Origin: Microbacterium sp. MYb54
GTDB lineage: Bacteria; Actinomycetota; Actinomycetes; Actinomycetales; Microbacteriaceae
Length of the DNA: 52,091 nucleotides
Assembly: GCF_002979515.1 (NCBI RefSeq)
Contig: NZ_PCPA01000024.1
Coordinates: 1 to 52,091 of the forward strand
Direction: 5' to 3'
Position 1 is the first letter of the stretch, and the number at the start of each line of letters is the position of its first letter. A program made the position numbers and the translations under genes. Below the pieces are notes generated by a model, which searched no databases, was not told the origin of the DNA, and saw only the letters and a program-made list of their open reading frames with translations. Shown one piece after another: positions 49,981 through 52,091 of the stretch.

Positions 49981-50958
49981 ATGGTCACAGCGACCGAAAC
50001 GCGGGGTGCGGTGCCGGCACCGGCACCGCGCATCCCGGCGGATCCCACCCGGAGGCGCCGGTTCGGCACGCGACATGAGGGCCTCACGGGCTGGCTCTTC
50101 ATGGCGCCGTTCGCCGTGCTGTTCATCGTGGTCTTCCTCGTGCCGATCATCGTGTCGGTGCGGTCCTCGTTCTTCGCGCAGGTTCCTGCAGGCGACGGCC
50201 TCTACGGCGGAGGCGAGCTCGTCGACACGTTCGTCGGTCTCGAGAACTTCGTCATGGCCGCTACCAACGGAGCCTTCTGGACCGGGATGGGACGCGTCGT
50301 CCTCTACGCCGCGTTGCAGATCCCGGTGATGATCGTCGTCGCCCTCGGACTCGCCCTGCTGCTGGACTCGTTCATCGTGCGCCGCCCGACGCTCTTCCGG
50401 CTCTCCTTCTTCCTCCCCTACGCGGTCCCCGGCATCATCGCGGCCATGATGTGGCTCTACCTCTACACGCCGGAGGTGTCGCCCTTCCTGCCGTTCCTCC
50501 CCGAGGGCACCGACTTCATGGCGCCGGGGACGATCCTCTTCTCGATGGCGAACATGACCACCTGGACCTACACGGGCTACAACATGCTCATCTTCCTCTC
50601 GGCGCTGCAGGCCGTGCCCCGCGACCTGTACGAGGCCGCCCGCCTCGACGGAGCATCCGGCTTCCAGATCTCGATGCGCATCAAGGTGCCCCTGGTGCGG
50701 GGTGCGGCTCTCCTCGCCGTGCTGCTCTCGATCATCGGCACCATCCAGCTGTTCAACGAGCCGGTGGTCCTGCAGGCCGCGAACTCCTGGATGGGCAAGG
50801 ACTTCACTCCGATGATGCTCACCTACAACACGATGATGGGCGAGATCTCGCCGTCCGGCAGCGGCCCGGCATCCGCTTACTCCCTGCTCATGGCTCTGAT
50901 CGCCGGAGTGCTCGCGATCGTTTACGCGCTGCTGCAGCGACGAAAGGGCGACGCATGA
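49981..50958 (+). CDS. Sugar ABC transporter permease (MalF-like, second system)
   Basis: A 325-residue protein with six membrane helices after an Arg-rich N-terminus. EAA loop YEAARLDGASGFQISMRIKVPLVRGA near 218-243. It starts 92 bp after the binding-protein stop and overlaps the next permease by 4 bp. Confidence 0.92.
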   Translation: MVTATETRGAVPAPAPRIPADPTRRRRFGTRHEGLTGWLFMAPFAVLFIVVFLVPIIVSVRSSFFAQVPAGDGLYGGGELVDTFVGLENFVMAATNGAFWTGMGRVVLYAALQIPVMIVVALGLALLLDSFIVRRPTLFRLSFFLPYAVPGIIAAMMWLYLYTPEVSPFLPFLPEGTDFMAPGTILFSMANMTTWTYTGYNMLIFLSALQAVPRDLYEAARLDGASGFQISMRIKVPLVRGAALLAVLLSIIGTIQLFNEPVVLQAANSWMGKDFTPMMLTYNTMMGEISPSGSGPASAYSLLMALIAGVLAIVYALLQRRKGDA

Positions 50959-51875
50959 CCACCACGCGCCTCATCACCACCGAGTCGTCCACGCGTCGAC
51001 GCCCCCGTCGTCCGCGCGATGCGGATGCTCCGCCGCCCTCCATCGCACCGAGCCCGCTCACGCGCGTGTTCGGCATCATCGCACTGGTCGTGGCGACGCT
51101 CTACTTCCTCGTGCCGGTGTACTGGTTGATCGTCGCATCGACGAAGAACAACACCGACCTCACGTCGACCTTCGGCTTCTGGTTCGCCGACTGGAACCTC
51201 GACACCAACTACGACAGCCTGATGAACTGGACCCAGGGGCTGTTCTGGCGGTGGGTCGGAAACTCGATGCTGTACTCCGTGAGTGCAGGTGTCATCGGCA
51301 CTCTGTTCGCCGTGATGGCCGGCTACGCGATCGCGAAGTTCGCGTTCCCCGGCAAGAAGATCGCGGTCGGGGTGATCATGGCAGGGCTCCTGCTCCCCGT
51401 GGCCCTGCTGACGGTGCCGCTGTACATCGAGTTCCAGGCCCTCGGGCTGACGAACACGATGTGGGCGATCATCATCCCCTCGGCCGTGTCTCCGTTCGGC
51501 GTCTTCCTCGGCATGGTCTACGCCCAGTCGTCTGTGCCGACCGAGCTGTTGGAGGCCGCCCGCATCGACGGCGCCGGCGAGGCACGCATCTTCTTCACGA
51601 TCGTGATGCGTCTGCTCGGCCCCGCGATGGTGACGATCTTCCTGTTCATCTTCGTGGCGACGTGGAACAACTTCCTGCTGCCGCTCATGATGATCTCGAG
51701 TCAGGATCTGAAGCCCGTGACCCTCGGCCTCTATGGCATGGTCAGCTACTTCGCCCCGGACAAGGGCGCGGTCATGCTCGGCGCCCTGCTCGGAGTCATC
51801 CCGCTCGTGCTGCTGTTCTTCGCCCTGCAGAAGTACTGGCGATCCGGCCTCGCCGCCGGCGCCGTGAAGGGCTGA
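50955..51875 (+). CDS. Sugar ABC transporter permease (MalG-like, second system)
   Basis: A 306-residue protein, N-terminal basic/Pro-rich stretch (about 13-30), then six helices. EAA loop LEAARIDGAGEARIFFTIVMRLLGPA near 196-221. ATG at 50955 overlaps the stop of the first permease (ATGA). As with the other importer no ATPase is encoded, so a shared one is assumed. Last gene of the operon. Confidence 0.92.
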   Translation: MTTTRLITTESSTRRRPRRPRDADAPPPSIAPSPLTRVFGIIALVVATLYFLVPVYWLIVASTKNNTDLTSTFGFWFADWNLDTNYDSLMNWTQGLFWRWVGNSMLYSVSAGVIGTLFAVMAGYAIAKFAFPGKKIAVGVIMAGLLLPVALLTVPLYIEFQALGLTNTMWAIIIPSAVSPFGVFLGMVYAQSSVPTELLEAARIDGAGEARIFFTIVMRLLGPAMVTIFLFIFVATWNNFLLPLMMISSQDLKPVTLGLYGMVSYFAPDKGAVMLGALLGVIPLVLLFFALQKYWRSGLAAGAVKG

Positions 51876-51886
51876 TCCCGTCGCCA

Positions 51887-51930
51887 CCCGCCCGGCACCC
51901 CGCCCGGCACCCCGTCCGGCACCCCGTCCG
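51887..51930. repeat. 12-bp tandem repeat next to the terminator
   Basis: About 3.7 copies of CCCGYCCGGCAC lie between the permease stop and the terminator and run into its left arm. Noncoding. Confidence 0.7.
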
Positions 51931-51956
51931 CCCTCGGCACTGCGCCGAGGGCGGAC
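51926..51956 (+). terminator. Terminator of the second ABC operon
   Basis: Perfect 13-bp stem GTCCGCCCTCGGC (51926-51938) / GCCGAGGGCGGAC (51944-51956), loop ACTGC, followed by TTCT. Confidence 0.88.
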
Positions 51957-51994
51957 TTCTGCGTGCACTCGGCGGACCACGGGGAGGTTCGCGA

Positions 51995-52067
51995 GTGCAC
52001 GGCTTGTCGTCGAGTGCACGGGATGCGTGCGCCGGAGAAGGCGTGCACTCGGCGACAAGCCGTGCAT
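51995..52067. repeat. Extragenic hairpin repeat, copy 3
   Basis: 73-bp element: 25-bp cores 51995-52019 and 52043-52067, inverted, complementary at 23 of 25 positions, with a 23-nt spacer. The spacer matches the reverse complement of the spacers in copies 1 and 2 (GGGATGYGTGCG), so it lies in the opposite orientation. A further half core (GCGTGCACTCGGCGGAC) stands at 51961-51977. It lies directly after the ABC operon terminator, and the window ends shortly after. Confidence 0.85.
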
Positions 52068-52091
52068 TCGGCGACGTGGTGGGTGGGAGTG

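Overview
The window is high-GC DNA (near 70 % by eye) from an actinobacterium, most likely Microbacteriaceae and probably Microbacterium. The reasons are the strong G/C bias at third codon positions, frequent GTG starts, leaderless-looking genes with a TANNNT box 6-8 nt before the start, a DtxR/IdeR-type iron box, and typical gene content (DUF3073, Rv2578c-type radical SAM, MerR-TipAS, PadR with DUF4097, several sugar ABC operons). There is no rRNA, tRNA, transposase, integrase or CRISPR array. It reads as ordinary chromosome, densely coded, with compact operons and strong hairpin terminators.

Layout. 32-6330 (minus): a carbon-acid uptake block, cstA and a YbdD-like partner followed by a LytS-type kinase, a LytTR regulator, a DUF485-like small protein and an SSS symporter. 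6516-9722 (minus): a large secreted subtilase. 9888-15958: two YkoE-like ECF S components flanking a DUF418-type membrane protein and a tightly coupled ECF ATPase/T-component/siderophore-interacting protein/S-component operon that has a DtxR-like iron box in front. 16035-21275: a serine hydrolase, acyl-CoA dehydrogenase, VanY-type carboxypeptidase, radical SAM protein and YaeQ. 21276-21643: a gap of about 370 bp holding two copies of a hairpin repeat. 21644-25108: a DEAD-box helicase with a very long Arg/Gly/Asp-rich N-terminus, and an aldose epimerase. 25187-29003: a TetR-RND efflux operon with its operator.

29077-40274 (minus): a carbohydrate locus. A GH116 plus GH36 glycosidase operon and an ABC importer-LacI-Gfo/Idh-EamA operon each carry a near-identical 16-bp LacI-type operator, so the LacI protein encoded inside probably controls both. 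Both glycosidases lack signal peptides, so the glycoside is probably imported intact and cleaved in the cytosol.

40360-43889: a crcB pair (fluoride channel), an FAD-Rieske oxidoreductase, a nitroreductase and a small membrane protein. 44034-46471: a MerR-TipAS regulator divergent from a DUF4097-PadR operon, each with a readable operator. 46550-48379: a universal stress protein, DUF3073 and a MOSC protein. 48575-51875: a second sugar-type ABC importer, followed by a terminator and a third copy of the hairpin repeat.

The most interesting items are (1) a 72-73 bp extragenic inverted-repeat element in three copies built from 25-bp cores, (2) the iron-boxed ECF/siderophore-reductase operon with two S components, (3) the GH116/GH36 two-operator regulon, and (4) the pyruvate/acetate-type uptake-plus-sensor block. 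All functional assignments are from reading sequence and remembered family motifs; no database search was run.
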